The translations under genes and the position numbers were made by a program. Below, one piece after another: positions 1 through 11,200 of a stretch of 64,000 nt of DNA. Below the pieces are notes generated by a model. That model was not told the origin of the DNA. It saw nothing but the letters and a program-made list of their open reading frames with translations, and did no database searches. Origin of the DNA: Agrypnia vestita (taxonomy: Eukaryota > Arthropoda > Insecta > Trichoptera > Phryganeidae); the NCBI GenBank assembly GCA_016648135.1, contig JADDOH010002131.1, forward strand, positions 1 through 64,000, written 5' to 3'. Position 1 is the first letter of the stretch. Every line of letters starts with the position of its first letter.

Positions 1-540
1 AAAAAATAGAAAAATGAATTTCACCCTTGGAAAGAATCAGAAGAGATCAAAACAGAATTGTGCAAAAATATATCATATAACGCAATAATTGTCCCCCGCA
101 TCAACTACTGCGGCAGTTTACTATTTCTGGGTTGAAGAAGAATTGAAAAAATAACAATACTCGAAAAGAAAGCATTAAGAATTATACTAAAAATAAATCA
201 ATACACAAGAATTAAAGTGGTGCTAGAAAGTTTACCAATAATAGACAAATAATTAAATTTAATTCTATTTCTACTTATGTATAAAATTAATAATGGATAC
301 AACATCTTTGAATTATTAAGAAAAAACAAACACAAACACTGCACTGCACAAGAGAAGATGAAAAGATTACATTAAAAAAAAATCACAAATTTTAATCATG
401 CACAGTGCTATATATAAAACTACTACTACAACGAAACTATACATAAAACTACCAGGGACATTAGAGATGTAAATAATATAACAACTTTAAGAGGAAACTA
501 AAAAAATATGTGATACTTTAGTTAGAATAAAATTTTAAAT
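1..540 (+). pseudogene. Degenerate C-terminal end of a non-LTR (LINE) reverse transcriptase
   Basis: Reading + strand frames gives a peptide with the IIVPRINYCGSLLF segment near 85-130, followed by ITILEKKALRIIL, then LPIIDK and LLMYKINNGYNIF. This is the usual order of the region downstream of the catalytic domain in Jockey/CR1-type retrotransposons (P-x-I-x-Y-C, then 'LEKKALRII', then a Leu-rich 'fmyKinN' part). Stop codons interrupt it in several places (for example after FLG and after IIDK), so it is a dead fragment. It is cut by the left window edge, so more of the element may lie outside. The family assignment is inferred from motif order only. Confidence 0.55.
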
Positions 541-993
541 AATTATATGTAATGCTGTATATATAAAGAAATATAAAATTATTATATTTCCTATTTAAAG
601 AATAAATTTTTAAAATAATAAAAAAAGGTTAGGAATATCATCTAAATAATCAAAAGTGTGAAGATATGATAAACAGAGTACATTCTAATGGGTTGACAGT
701 ATTTTCAACGATTCTTACATACATATACATTACACATACATAATAATTATTCTGGATACACAACAAAAAAAGTATTCTTTTCAATTGTCATTTTACACTT
801 CAATGTTCAGAATAATTATTTTCAATTAAATAAGCGTATACACGAACAGATATCAATAAGACATCATTTACAATGCATTGCAAATAATATAACCGGTCAG
901 TAAGATCAAGCGGTTTGAAACTAAAAAAGTAGAACAAATGATTTAATATTTTTTATGCTTATAGCGTTAAAAACCACACATATTTTTTTTAAA

Positions 994-1035
994 CGTCTAA
1001 TGATTTCGATACTGTATTATATCTTCATCAGGACG
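994..1035 (-). ncRNA. Hammerhead-ribozyme-like module, 42 nt (copy A)
   Basis: On the minus strand the order is: stem I 5' arm CGTC (1035-1032); core CTGATGA (1031-1025); A; stem II GATAT (1023-1019), 6-nt loop, GTATC (1012-1008); GAAA (1007-1004); 4 nt; TA (999-998); stem I 3' arm GACG (997-994), complementary to CGTC. This matches the hammerhead consensus CUGANGA, stem II, GAAA, short stem III, UH cleavage site, stem I. Stem III would be only about one pair, and stem I is only 4 bp, so activity is uncertain. The same 42-nt layout recurs twice at 49.4 kb. Confidence 0.45.
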
Positions 1036-1470
1036 ATCGGACAATAACTTCCATAAGTTTAATTTGTAAGGAAAAAAGGCAAACAGTGTTAATGATCGCA
1101 AAATTATACGGCTTTCTCAAAAATTCACAAAGGAAACAGCCCCATCAGATCAGCAGTATCCCAATGTAATGCAATTCCCCAACATTCAAAATAACTTCAA
1201 TCATTACAAAAATATTAAATAACTCCAACGTATTTAAACCAAAGTATACAATTAAAATTTCATGTAGTCAATACCTTAAAAGATATTGAATGAAAAGTTA
1301 GTATCATTTGATATTGCAAGATCATTCATTAATGTTCCCATTCAGGAAAGCAAAACACTAATTTTAGATATACTAAAAACACCAGATTTGTCGGAAGGTC
1401 TAAATGATTTATCTCTTTTATAAAACCTTGTCTCAATCAAAATATAATAAAATAGTTATATTATGCTGTA

Positions 1471-1514
1471 CCCATTGATAAACCTTATACGCAAATATAA
1501 GGTTTATCGATGGG
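1471..1514. repeat. Hairpin with ~19-bp arms
   Basis: CCCATTGATAAACCTTATA at 1471-1489 is mirrored, with one mismatch, by its reverse complement ending at 1514, around a loop of about 6 nt. There is no poly-T tract or gene context that would give it a function. It may be a short MITE core. Confidence 0.6.
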
Positions 1515-2504
1515 TGCATGTGAGGCAATCCAAATCCTTGCAATATTCAAAAAATTCTAAAACAAATAATTGAAAATCAATTTGATAAAGAAATTTATAA
1601 CATCTAACGCCGATATCTCAAAACTGCATTTTTCACTTAATACACTAAAGTACTCATGGTTCGATATTATTATGCACATTATTTTTACATTTCTAATAAT
1701 ATTTTACAAAGTCCACTGTCTGTGAAGCCTCTTTGTCGATGCTTACATCTGCATGGATTTTTAAGAATGCTGCTACAGACCGGTTAGGCAGCAACGCTTT
1801 CTTTCTTCTTCTTCTTGATTTTAACCTTAAAAATAATACAATCTGTTAAATTTGACAACGCTGGAAAATGACAGATGAGTGTGTCCATTTTTAACTAAAT
1901 TTTATTAACAATTAAATTAAATTAATGGGTATTAACAATTAAATTAAATTAACAAGTGTGGGAGAGTGTGTCCATCTTTAATTAAATTTTATTAACATAA
2001 ACATACTTTAACTAAATTATTTATTTTGTAAATTTATTTATGAAATTACTTAGTTTAATATTTTAGTACTGTTATTTAAATTTATTTTATTCATGTTGTA
2101 AACATTTATTAATGTATGTATTGTGTATTAAAAAAAATACAACACAAGCAATCATTGTTTAAAAAATATTTAGTTATAGATTATAGTTGTATATTCTTAC
2201 CCTCATCTCCTTTGCTGGAGCTGGGTTCTGAGGATTCCATTGAGATATTCATCCGTCACACCAATATTCATCTCCTTGGACTTGAATCTGTAGACATAAT
2301 AATTTTACTTATCATTTACACATGTCAGTGGGAAGTTCTGTTCTTTCTAAAACCAGCAGTGAAATAATAATAACTCTTAATTAATAATTGTATGCATGTT
2401 ATACAAAGATAATGATGTAATAATAATTAACCATAATTTTTTTTTGTATTTTAATCATACGGAAAACTTGGACAAATGAGTCAACAGTATTGAGATTTTA
2501 TGGG

Positions 2505-2665
2505 AAACATAGCCTGTAAATTTATAGGAAACAAGATTTTGGAAGGGATAAAATAATACATAAAATCTAGAATTCGGTTAATTTTAAATTAGTAATCCTC
2601 TGTGACTACATTCAAAACAATTTTTTGGATATTGCTGCCTTCGCTTTTATACCCTATGTAAATTA
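2505..2665. repeat. One arm of a palindromic repeat also found at 31.7-31.9 kb
   Basis: Shared blocks with 31760-31943 include AGCCTGTAAATTTATAGGAAACA, the segment around AAATCTAGAATTC, and the terminal GCTTTTATACCCTATG, which matches the end of the 31.7-kb element. Only one terminus is clear here, so the copy looks truncated or decayed on its left side. Confidence 0.5.
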
Positions 2666-3443
2666 GTTTTCCTTTGTAAAATAACTTTTTCTAATAAACT
2701 TTCAAACACAATTATAATAAAACATTCCAAATATAATAATATAAATATAAAATACAATCACTCACGTGTATTTTCGGTTTCAGTATGACAGTTCAAAAGG
2801 ACGATAAAATATTTCGTTTTTGTAGCAGATATCCTTTGTGAAATGTCAATATTCAGTTTCATATCGAAACAAACATATTATCAGAGGATGTCAATGTCGG
2901 AGGCGGTGACGTGGTAGCGGGATTGTAAAAAAATAAACAAGCAAAATCGCCACAAAATAAAGACATATTTGATAAAAATTAAAATGGCGTCGCTGTCGCA
3001 AATTGTGAACCACAGAATATTTGTGAACAGTGTAACCAATTTGAACATTTTGCGAAACCAACATTAATACCACTACAATAATTGTTAAAATAGTTGGCAA
3101 GGGTAGGTAAGTACTGACACCAAATTAGAACCGCCGAAAAATGAAATTTAAAAAAATTCCCATAAAAGAATTGATGCCATTATAACGGAATCGAAACTTT
3201 ATGGATAGAGTGCGCAGGCCCTGGTTGACACTGTTGATGTTGACAGTTGTTCATATCTTGTCTATGGTTCTGTTCATAGAAAAGAGATATATAGTCCGTC
3301 TAACTTATCTGAAGAATGGCCAAATTTGGAACTAACGACGCCATATTGGATTATCTACAGCTGACAGACCATTGACAGACTTTGTTTACAGAGGGGTTCA
3401 CGACTGTTTCGATAGTTTTTTAAGAAAATTTTAGATTGTCACC

Positions 3444-3751
3444 ATGCCAAAAACCATTAAAAGCGGTGTTCGGGAAATAATCTTGAAAATGCACACGTTT
3501 TTTGAAGAGGAACAACGTCTAAAAGCCCCAATTATACCGTTTGATTTTGTTCATAGACTTATTGCCGCCACTTCAGGTTAGTGCTGCCATGCAGTTATAA
3601 TGATTTTCCCATACGTAGTTTTTTATTTTACTATTATACAATTTCTTCAGGTATTTCTGAATCGGCAATTTACAAAATAGTTAAAGAAGGTAAAGTGGCC
3701 GTGGAAATGGGCATTAAAATATCTACACCCGGAAAAAAAGAACAAGGATAA
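3444..3751 (+). CDS. Small two-exon gene for a transposase-type helix-turn-helix protein (77 aa)
   Basis: Exon 1 is 3444-3576 and exon 2 is 3651-3751, joined across a 74-bp intron with GT (3577) and TTTCTTCAG (3642-3650) in phase 1. The 77-aa product starts MPKTIKSGVREIILKM. It then has a charged helix with FFEEEQR, and after the intron the segment ISESAIYKIVKEGK, a typical second and third helix of an HTH. It ends in STPGKKEQG. This layout (R-E-I-I-x-K-V-x-x-F-F-E-E-E, then G-I-S-E-x-x-I-Y-x-I, then STPGKK) is familiar from the N-terminal DNA-binding part of some insect DDE transposases, and nothing catalytic follows. An AATAAA sits at about 3899. It is either a remnant, a solo DNA-binding protein, or the 5' part of a decayed transposon. 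The splice model is strong; the function is inferred. Confidence 0.6.
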
Positions 3752-3926
3752 GTGGAAAAATTGAATTAGAAGCCGTAAGATGAGAAAAGTTTTAGAACAT
3801 ATTTTATTAGATAATTTTTTACATAGAATTTTTATTATTTATACTTTTTATTACAAAATTCATTAACGAGTTCATTTGTATAAACATCTTTTTTCAAAAA
3901 TAAACTTTTTTATTTATGCACATTAA

Positions 3927-4071
3927 AGACTGGTTGCATCAACTTACTTTATAGCAATAGTTCATTTAAAGCATAGATTTTTACGAGAGCGAGTTGTTTG
4001 ATCGGTGGAAAATGCAAAATATCTATGCTTTGAACGAAAGATTACTATAAACCAAGTTGATACAACGGCCC
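3927..4071. mobile_element. PIF/Harbinger-like palindromic MITE, copy 1
   Basis: The 145-bp foldback has TIRs related to GGTTGTTTCAAGTTGGAT and an inner inverted pair around AAAGCATAGATTTTT. It is flanked by TAA at 3924-3926 and 4072-4074. The 3-bp TWA target site and GGC-rich tips fit PIF/Harbinger. Copies 2 and 3 are at 12117-12260 and 13098-13242. The left tip here is more decayed (AGACTGGTTGCATC). Confidence 0.75.
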
Positions 4072-4147
4072 TAAACCGATTGATATCCTTAGGTGTTGCT
4101 GAGTTAAACATGGTGGTCATGATCATTAGGTATGAGACACCGAATAA

Positions 4148-4332
4148 AACCGGCGCCACACTGCGAGGATCTTCCGCCGCGTCTCTTCTGTCGTGGAACA
4201 TCGCTACATTTCTTTCCATACAATATGCGCTTATTAAACACACTACGCGGATGATCGGTCGATCTGTTTGCTTTGCCGATTTGGCGCAACGGAAAAAACG
4301 CGGCGGAAGGTCTGCGTAATGTGGCGCCAGCC
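4148..4332. mobile_element. GC-rich MITE, CCGGCGCC family, copy a
   Basis: Inverted ends CCGGCGCCACACTGCG and, in reverse, GGCGCCACATTACGCA, with an inner inverted block TTCCGCCGCGT. TAA flanks both sides (4145-4147 and 4333-4335). It shares the segment running from TCTTCCGC to CCATACAATATGCGCT with the copy at 47537-47667. The ORFs in this stretch run straight through the palindrome and are not genes. Confidence 0.7.
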
Positions 4333-4748
4333 TAAAAGAATTATTATTGTTTGTTTTTTTTTCCGGAAAATGGTATTTTTCTTTGATTTTGAAAAAACGC
4401 CATTTTGTGACGTTGTGTATTTTACGAATGTATATTTTGATAAATTTATTTGTACGTTAGTTTACATTTTTTGTTTTTTATCGTGTCGTATACTGCTTAA
4501 TAACTTGTTTAAGAAAAAACGAATTTGCATAAAATTCCCTACAAATTAGATAATTTTTACACTATGGGCAGTACCACAACGATTGGGACGCCCTCCTTTA
4601 TTCTCCAGATAAGTTGGACGGACTATAAAGTTCTGTATACCATAAAATCATAGATAAATACTTATCTATGATTTATTCATACAGCATAATTTCTTCTTTC
4701 TATATTATTCATTCTATATTTTATATAATATATATAAGTATATTCTTT

Positions 4749-4900
4749 CTATATTTTTACCTTAATCATACTACTACTACTACTTACCATCACGCCGTTT
4801 CTTCGCGGGAGTAGGCAGAGGATAGAGCGCCACAATCTTCTATCCTGACACACAACTCTCGCTCCATTCACATTCATACATCTTTTCATTCGGTAGACCC
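4749..4900 (-). pseudogene. 3' tail of an RTE-like LINE, minus strand
   Basis: The minus-strand reading gives CQDRRLWRSIL followed by PRRNGVMVSSSS. The D-R-x-x-W-R box with a polar simple-sequence tail (a TAC/GTA triplet run at 4771-4787) is the usual C-terminus plus tail of RTE-like LINEs. Only about 40 residues are preserved. It faces the plus-strand tail at 4944-5095. Confidence 0.45.
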
Positions 4901-4943
4901 AATGAAAAGGTGTATGAATGCTTCCACACAAATCAACCAGTCT

Positions 4944-5095
4944 AGAGACGGATTGACTTAGGTGGAAGCAGCACAAGACAGGAGAAAATGGGAGCACTTT
5001 GTCAAGTCTGGTCCCCTTGTCCAATTAGGGCCCTCGACCCTACTAGGCTCCTTGTCTTAGTAGGCCCTTGAAGAAGATGATGATGATATCTTTGC
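4944..5095 (+). pseudogene. 3' tail of a second RTE-like LINE, plus strand
   Basis: The + strand encodes AAQDRRKWEHFVKSG followed by a Leu/Pro-rich end and a stop near 5057, then a GAAGATGATGATGAT tail. The Q-D-R-x-x-W box and triplet tail match LINE C-termini. It is a 5'-truncated insertion. Beyond it, the minus strand of 5075-5250 reads WRRPWKMLYDQINQMLKDGR, which may be part of a third LINE tail (weak). Confidence 0.5.
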
Positions 5096-5259
5096 ATACA
5101 AGCTCGACGGTTATTGAGACTCCTACCATCCTTCAGCATCTGATTAATCTGGTCATACAACATCTTCCACGGTCGTCTCCACTTTCTGATGTTGTCAACA
5201 CTTGCGTCATATATTTGTGGGGTACTGCGTCGGGTATCCCATTTTTTGAATGATTACTG

Positions 5260-7140
5260 CAGGATGAAAAACAGCTGATGCAGAACAAAAAGCCGTTGGC
5301 AGTTTTATATTGTTTATTTATTTAGATTACAGTGCGTCGACCTCGTCGTCAACTTGTTCTTTGTCGCATGAGTAGCTGGTGCAGGAAATGGTCGAGGTGA
5401 AATGATCGTGTTGGGAGCTGGAGATGGTGCTGGTATGTTACCCGCAAGACAAAGATCTAAAGTACTGTTATAAAAATAGATAGTGTCCAGGGGTTCAATG
5501 GTCAATTCCAGGAAAAAGGATTTTTGTAATTTTAAATGCGGACATTTCATTGTCGAGCATTGTATTTAACTCAATTTTAGATTTTAAATAATCTGTACTA
5601 AACATCATTTTTAAGATTGTCCTTTGGTTGCGAATTACCTTTTCTGACTTGGATTCCTAATTTGCTGTGCCTTTACTAAGACAATAAATGTCTCAAAGAC
5701 GGTCGCTTAATATGGCAGAAATTGCCTCTAGCCAAAATATTGTCTATATAGTAAAGTGTTAACAAAACAAAGGTTAATTAAATAAAAAGTACTATTAAAC
5801 TATACATATATATATTTGTTTATTTATTAAAAAGGCAGGTACATAGACATTTGAACAATTAATGGATCATATAGTATCAATAATATTTATTTGAGAAGGC
5901 ACAGTAAGGTTACATTTATGATACAAAACAGAATATATAATATGTATTAAAGTTTTTATAACTACGTAGGTGTTTTATTTATAACATTGCACAATGGCGA
6001 TAAAAAATATATAGGTGATTAATTTTATAAACATATGAAACATTATAAAGTAAATGCCTTGACAATCAAAACAAATATCTGAGAAATAAACTGCAACAGA
6101 AACAATTTCTAATCCTACATAATTATTTAATTTATCACAACTTGGCCAATTCGTAATTTCAAATGAGCATATTATTGTTTATATCTATTGCACATTTTAT
6201 ATATGTTATGTATTTATGACAACAATAATAAAATAGAAGGATAGAAAATATTTTAAAACATGGCAGAATTTCCAAATTACAGAATTTTATGAAAGTATTA
6301 TTGTATGCATTCTGTTTATATCGGAATGCTTAGAATTGCTTGGAGCATTTTAGATTATTCAATTTTTGTGGCTTTTTGAAATTTCAACAAATTTTTCAAA
6401 ATGTCAATTCAATAATGATAATTTTTAAACACACACACAAGTTTTATATGGTGCTCCAAGACTCGTGTTTGTCCCAAAATGAAGAGAAAATTGTGAAAAT
6501 TAATATTCCAAAGATCTTCATTTTGTTAACTATGAATATACCAACATTTTGTTTATAAATCTAAATTTTCTTTTAGGGTCAACCCTAAACCTAAACCTTC
6601 GACTTAACCACTTCTAGTTGTACTAGTGATAAGAGTAACTAGTAATCTAAGTTAAATATTTTATTGCTGAAATGTTATATTATTTCTGATTGCATCAGTT
6701 CTAATATTTTTATAAATTTTTCTTTTCACTCAAAAACAAATTACTTATCAACACATGCAAAAGTCTAGTAACAGATTATATATTTCTGTAATTGTACCTG
6801 AATAAAAAACTGGGAATAAGTCAGTACATATTTTAAAGAGATGCAAAATAAAAAAACCTAAACTTTACCCAAAAAGTTATCCTAAAGTTGAGTGCAACTG
6901 CTTCTTTAATATAAAACAAAAATATAGCATTGTTCTCAGAACAGCAATTCTTATAAATTGTAACTACCAACTAAAATCACAATATTTTCCTGTCATTCTA
7001 ACAGCTCGGACTCATTGAACACCGTAACCTCCTTTGTGGGTTACAATATCAGTATATCATGCATATATAATAAGCAAATAACTATATTTCAGTTTTGATT
7101 AAAATTACTAGAAATATTACATAAACCTCACAGTTTTAAC
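5260..7140. other. Intergenic DNA, nothing recognised
   Basis: Low-GC DNA with no exon-like segment, no tRNA-like box and no clear inverted repeat. The ORF at 6340-6558 (+) is Phe/Ile/Asn-rich, as expected from AT-rich noise. Confidence 0.6.
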
Positions 7141-7145
7141 CGCTC

Positions 7146-7210
7146 GTGTGCCAGAGCGCAGATCTGCGCAAAAACTTTTATACTCTGTGTGCCAGAGCGC
7201 AGATCTGCGC
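7146..7210. repeat. Direct duplication of a 24-bp block with an internal palindrome
   Basis: GTGTGCCAGAGCGCAGATCTGCGC occurs at 7146-7169 and again at 7187-7210 with no mismatch, 41 bp apart. Each copy contains the perfect palindrome GCGCAGATCTGCGC. It lies roughly 0.85 kb downstream of the Lrrc58 stop codon, in otherwise AT-rich DNA. Confidence 0.85.
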
Positions 7211-7810
7211 TCTCCAGACACATACGCGAATTCAACCTACTTTACCTGCGTTTATGAGTTTTTAAAGCTTATTCTTTGTTGTATCTCAAGTTTTTGAATT
7301 AATGAATGAGTTCTATTTGTCAAGTAACCTCTTTGCCGTGCAAACCGGACAAAAAAATCATTCCAAATGTCATATTCGAACCGCGCATTAATTGTATTAT
7401 TTATCTGTTAAAAAAAGTATTATTTTTAAATAAAAAAGTATTAAAATGAAGTATTTTTATATTCTTTGATATATTTAGAACGAAAATATTGAAATACAAT
7501 ATCTTTAGTGTTATTGCTTCCATGGTTTTATACGATAAACATGTGCATACATTTCTGACAGTAATTATTATTAAGTTACTTATTTTCATAATTAATGAAT
7601 AAGAAATTATTGTACAAGTAATTTTTGAAATATAAGTAATTACTGAAGTCTGTATATTGAGAAACCAGAAACTGCAACTTTTTAGCAATTATTGTTGATT
7701 TTTACATGAATATAATCATTACAAAAAAGTGTCAAAAAAACAGCAAATGTGCGAAAAACTGCGCGGCAGACAGGGTATATTCCGCGTTACGTACGGCTGA
7801 CACACGACCG

Positions 7811-7816
7811 TTTAAT
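7811..7816 (-). terminator. Candidate polyadenylation signal for Lrrc58
   Basis: ATTAAA on the minus strand, about 240 nt after the Lrrc58 stop. It is the first common variant signal seen downstream; no canonical AATAAA precedes it. Without transcript data the 3' end is uncertain. Confidence 0.25.
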
Positions 7817-8052
7817 ATTTGTCTAAGGTTCGTAGTGAAAATGATACATCTTCGTAAAAAGTACCTATTATGTAAATAGTACATATTTATGCAGGATTGT
7901 CATTATATGTTCAGAATTTTTAACCAATATACCGTAAGTTTCTTTTGTAAAATTACAAAGTTTAAAACAGTTATTGATTAATGCCACTTTTGAAAGTACA
8001 AATAACTAGGAAGATCTTGTATTCCTGAGACTGTGAGACACAAACTCGCTCC

Positions 8053-8228
8053 TCACCCGAGGAGCACTTTCTTCATCATGAACCCTCGAGCTACGGGATC
8101 GTGCTCTCGACTCTCCCAACTGCCTGTGATGCAGCGAGAGCTACACAGGAACTGAAGAAGTGGCAGACGATACTTGCCACAGAAGTCCACAAACTTTATA
8201 TGTTCCACACGACTATCAAAGAATACAC
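8053..8228 (-). CDS. Lrrc58: Lrrc58 coding exon 4 with stop
   Basis: Acceptor TTTTGCAG, then VFFDSRVEHIKFVDFCGKY, RLPLLQFLCSSRC and a short polar stretch ending MMKKVLLG and TGA (8055-8053). The C-C/C-C spacing together with exon 3 could bind a metal, but that is inference. It is too short to be noticed as an ORF on its own. Confidence 0.92.
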
Positions 8229-11200
8229 CTGCAAAATAGAATTAAAAATTATATAAATTGGTTAGAAGCATTTTTTTGTGTTATTTTTGCAGAGTTTGCT
8301 ATCAATATCGAAAACATTCCTGGATGAAGCAATGTTTTGGTTGAGATAACCATTGAGATGACTATTAAATTTTATATAAAATATAAATTTGTAAAAAAAC
8401 ATTTAGTGTTTTTACAAACAACGCATGTACCCATTCCTATTTTAAAAATATGTTGGTACAGAGAATGCATTTACCTCAAAACATGCTAATAACAGAGTGA
8501 CTTTTATAAGATTAGGTGGTCAATAATTGTGTTCATGTATGGTCAAACACAAAAAACTCAAAATAATAATTTTTCCACCGCTCCAAAAATCAGGCCCACA
8601 ACTATATGTTAAAGGAAATGGGAAATAACTTGGAAATCATAACCATAAGAAAGCTAAAACAAAATTAGTTTTCTTTTCAGTTTATGAAAAAATAACACCT
8701 CTTTTTTCTATGTAAAGCTTTGATCTTATAACGGAATTGAATCAACTGCTTCCTCATTTCCTTAACGGATATTTCTATAATACAGTAGAACCTCATTAAC
8801 ACGTAATTCAAAGGACCCAAAAAAATATTTTAAATTATGCGGAACCCCATTAATTCGAAATTTTAGGCACAAAAACAAAATGTAATTGTGAAATTCGACA
8901 AAAATTATAAAACTCGTGAAAAAAATGTTAAATTTGTTAAATTTATGCAAACATTTAAAGAAACCATTTCGAAAACACAATATTTATTACGTTAATGCAA
9001 AGATCATGGCATATTTACTGTTCTCACTGGGAAAAAATATTTTTCCCCTTTGTTATGTCTGGATGGTCGCAATCAAATATTTTTAGTTATTTTTGAATTT
9101 ATGGAAGGCTTCAATCTTCACTAGATTTTAAATCTCAATTCTGCCTTTTTTATGGCTCTTACCAACAAAGCGCAGTTACTAAAAATACAATTGTTAATAA
9201 ATTCGTAAAATAATAAGATAAGTCAGTAATAACATCTTACAAAGAAAATTAAACATTTTAACAACACAAATACAGAAAAAAGTCACATATAAAGACAAAT
9301 TTAAAAATATGAAAATCAATTTTAAATGCATTTAGGTACGAGCAATTAACTAAAAATATCTGTAAATATCAAGGCAGCCAACTGAATGAAGCATGCATTG
9401 TGAAAAACATCTGTATTTTAGGATATTTCAAGAAATCTTGGAAAATTAAATATTTATTATGCTAATACAAAGATCGCGACATTCTTATTACTAAAGAACC
9501 TGATATCGACGTATTTATTGCTCTCACTTGCGAAAAAAAAATTTTTTTTTCAATTTTGTCAAATTTAAAAATTAAAATCCAATTATGTGAACTAAATTGT
9601 ATTGATTTAAGGTGCAAGGAGCTAAAACTTATTTCGTATTACGAATTACCACTGTTTTCGAATTATCAGGATTAATCTACTATGAAATTCGCATTTTGGG
9701 ACATGTAGGTTAGAAAATTATGAATTATCAGGGTTCAAATTAATGGGGTTTTACTGTAATAATAAAATCATAAAGATACTCAACTCACTTCCCTTTTCCT
9801 TTAGCACGCAAATATATAATTTAATAATATTCCCAACTTTAGTCAATCAGTTAAGGAACTATAAAAAAAAAATCTTTTGTGTATACATATAGGTATACGT
9901 TAGTATTAATTTCTTTATGGCTAATCCGCGTCAAAATCTGATCCTCAGGAGGATCATTCGTCAACCGGCGTTTCGCCTGAATTACAACAGGCATCTTCAG
10001 GGTACCTTGTTAATAAATTTCCATCACGAGGTTTGGCGAGTCAAAATCTAAATTTGGGTATTTCAGCCAAATGGCTATTGCTTATTTCGTATTGAGAATA
10101 TACCTTTGCACTTGGGGTTGACACAGCAATGAGCCTGCTCCAGGTACTCCAGCAGACAGCTGGGGATGTCCCCGGGCTGGAGACAGAAGTGATGCAGCTT
10201 AACCGTGCGCGCAGCCAACTCTAGGAGCGATGGGGGTTGGAGAGTGATGTCCCTCACAAAGCGTACTACCAATGGATTGTCACGCAGACTTAACTACAAG
10301 GAAATGAAATAATTTTAATAAACATGGAAAAAATCCTAGAGGCTTAGATTTTTAGCAAAAATTATGCTGCTGAGTTGTCTTTCTCCTTGACAGGTAGCAG
10401 TAGTACAGTGAGTGAATACAATATAAATATACACAAAATTAGCATACAATTCAGTTTTGTGTAAAATTATTAGTTTGAAGAAAATGGTATTCAACAACAG
10501 CGCACTTAGTGACAATTTAGTATATTCAATTTTGATTTGTTTGAGGTGGACAGGTCCACCCTGAGCTGTAATGCGATGATGATTATAATGACAAATTTTA
10601 TTGAAAAATTTGTAATACATTAAATTAAATAAAAGACAAACCCTTTGCACTCAAAACTTTTTTGGTAGGTTATACACATTTCTCAATCAAATTCCGTAAC
10701 TTATTACTATTTAATTGTACTGATGTGATTCTGGTTAAATTATATTAATAATTAAAAAACACAATATTTGAGAAATATTGAGAAATAAGACATTATTTTC
10801 TTGCCGCCATAGTGGCGGCACTCGAGTAATACGGCAAACCATGCATGCCACCTCTATGGCGCCACTAGAGTGCTAAGGGTTAAGTATCACACTAATCGGT
10901 TTCACTTAGCTCAAGTTTCGTCAGGGCGTGTTTAAATACACCCTGATGAAACGTGATGTGGTGTTTAATAAAATTTATGGTTATATAAAAAGTGGTTGCA
11001 TTTTATTTAATCTAATATGTCAAACCACAGTGATCGCTTCCTACGAAAAAGAAAATATATATAATACACTATATTTATTCTCCTAGACCCAAAACATAAT
11101 TTTTCTAACCAGCAATAATGCAATAAAGCTACAGAATAAAATACAACTTTAAGCAGTAATTTGTTTGTGTAGATCCACAAGCCAAGAGAAGACAGTTTAA

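Larger units (their letters stand above)
541..3350. other. AT-rich intergenic DNA, no host gene seen
   Basis: No convincing exon was found on either strand. The stretch holds a hammerhead-like module (994-1035), a 19-bp-arm hairpin (1471-1514) and one arm of a palindromic repeat (about 2505-2665). Short ORFs at 2116-2367 (+) and 2891-3100 (-) have low-complexity AT-driven composition and no recognisable motif. Confidence 0.6.

Noticed and set aside
10913..10952. Full hammerhead at the CCCTGATGAAAC hairpin
   Set aside because: CTGATGA and AAAC touch directly, so there is no stem II; it is listed as a hairpin only.
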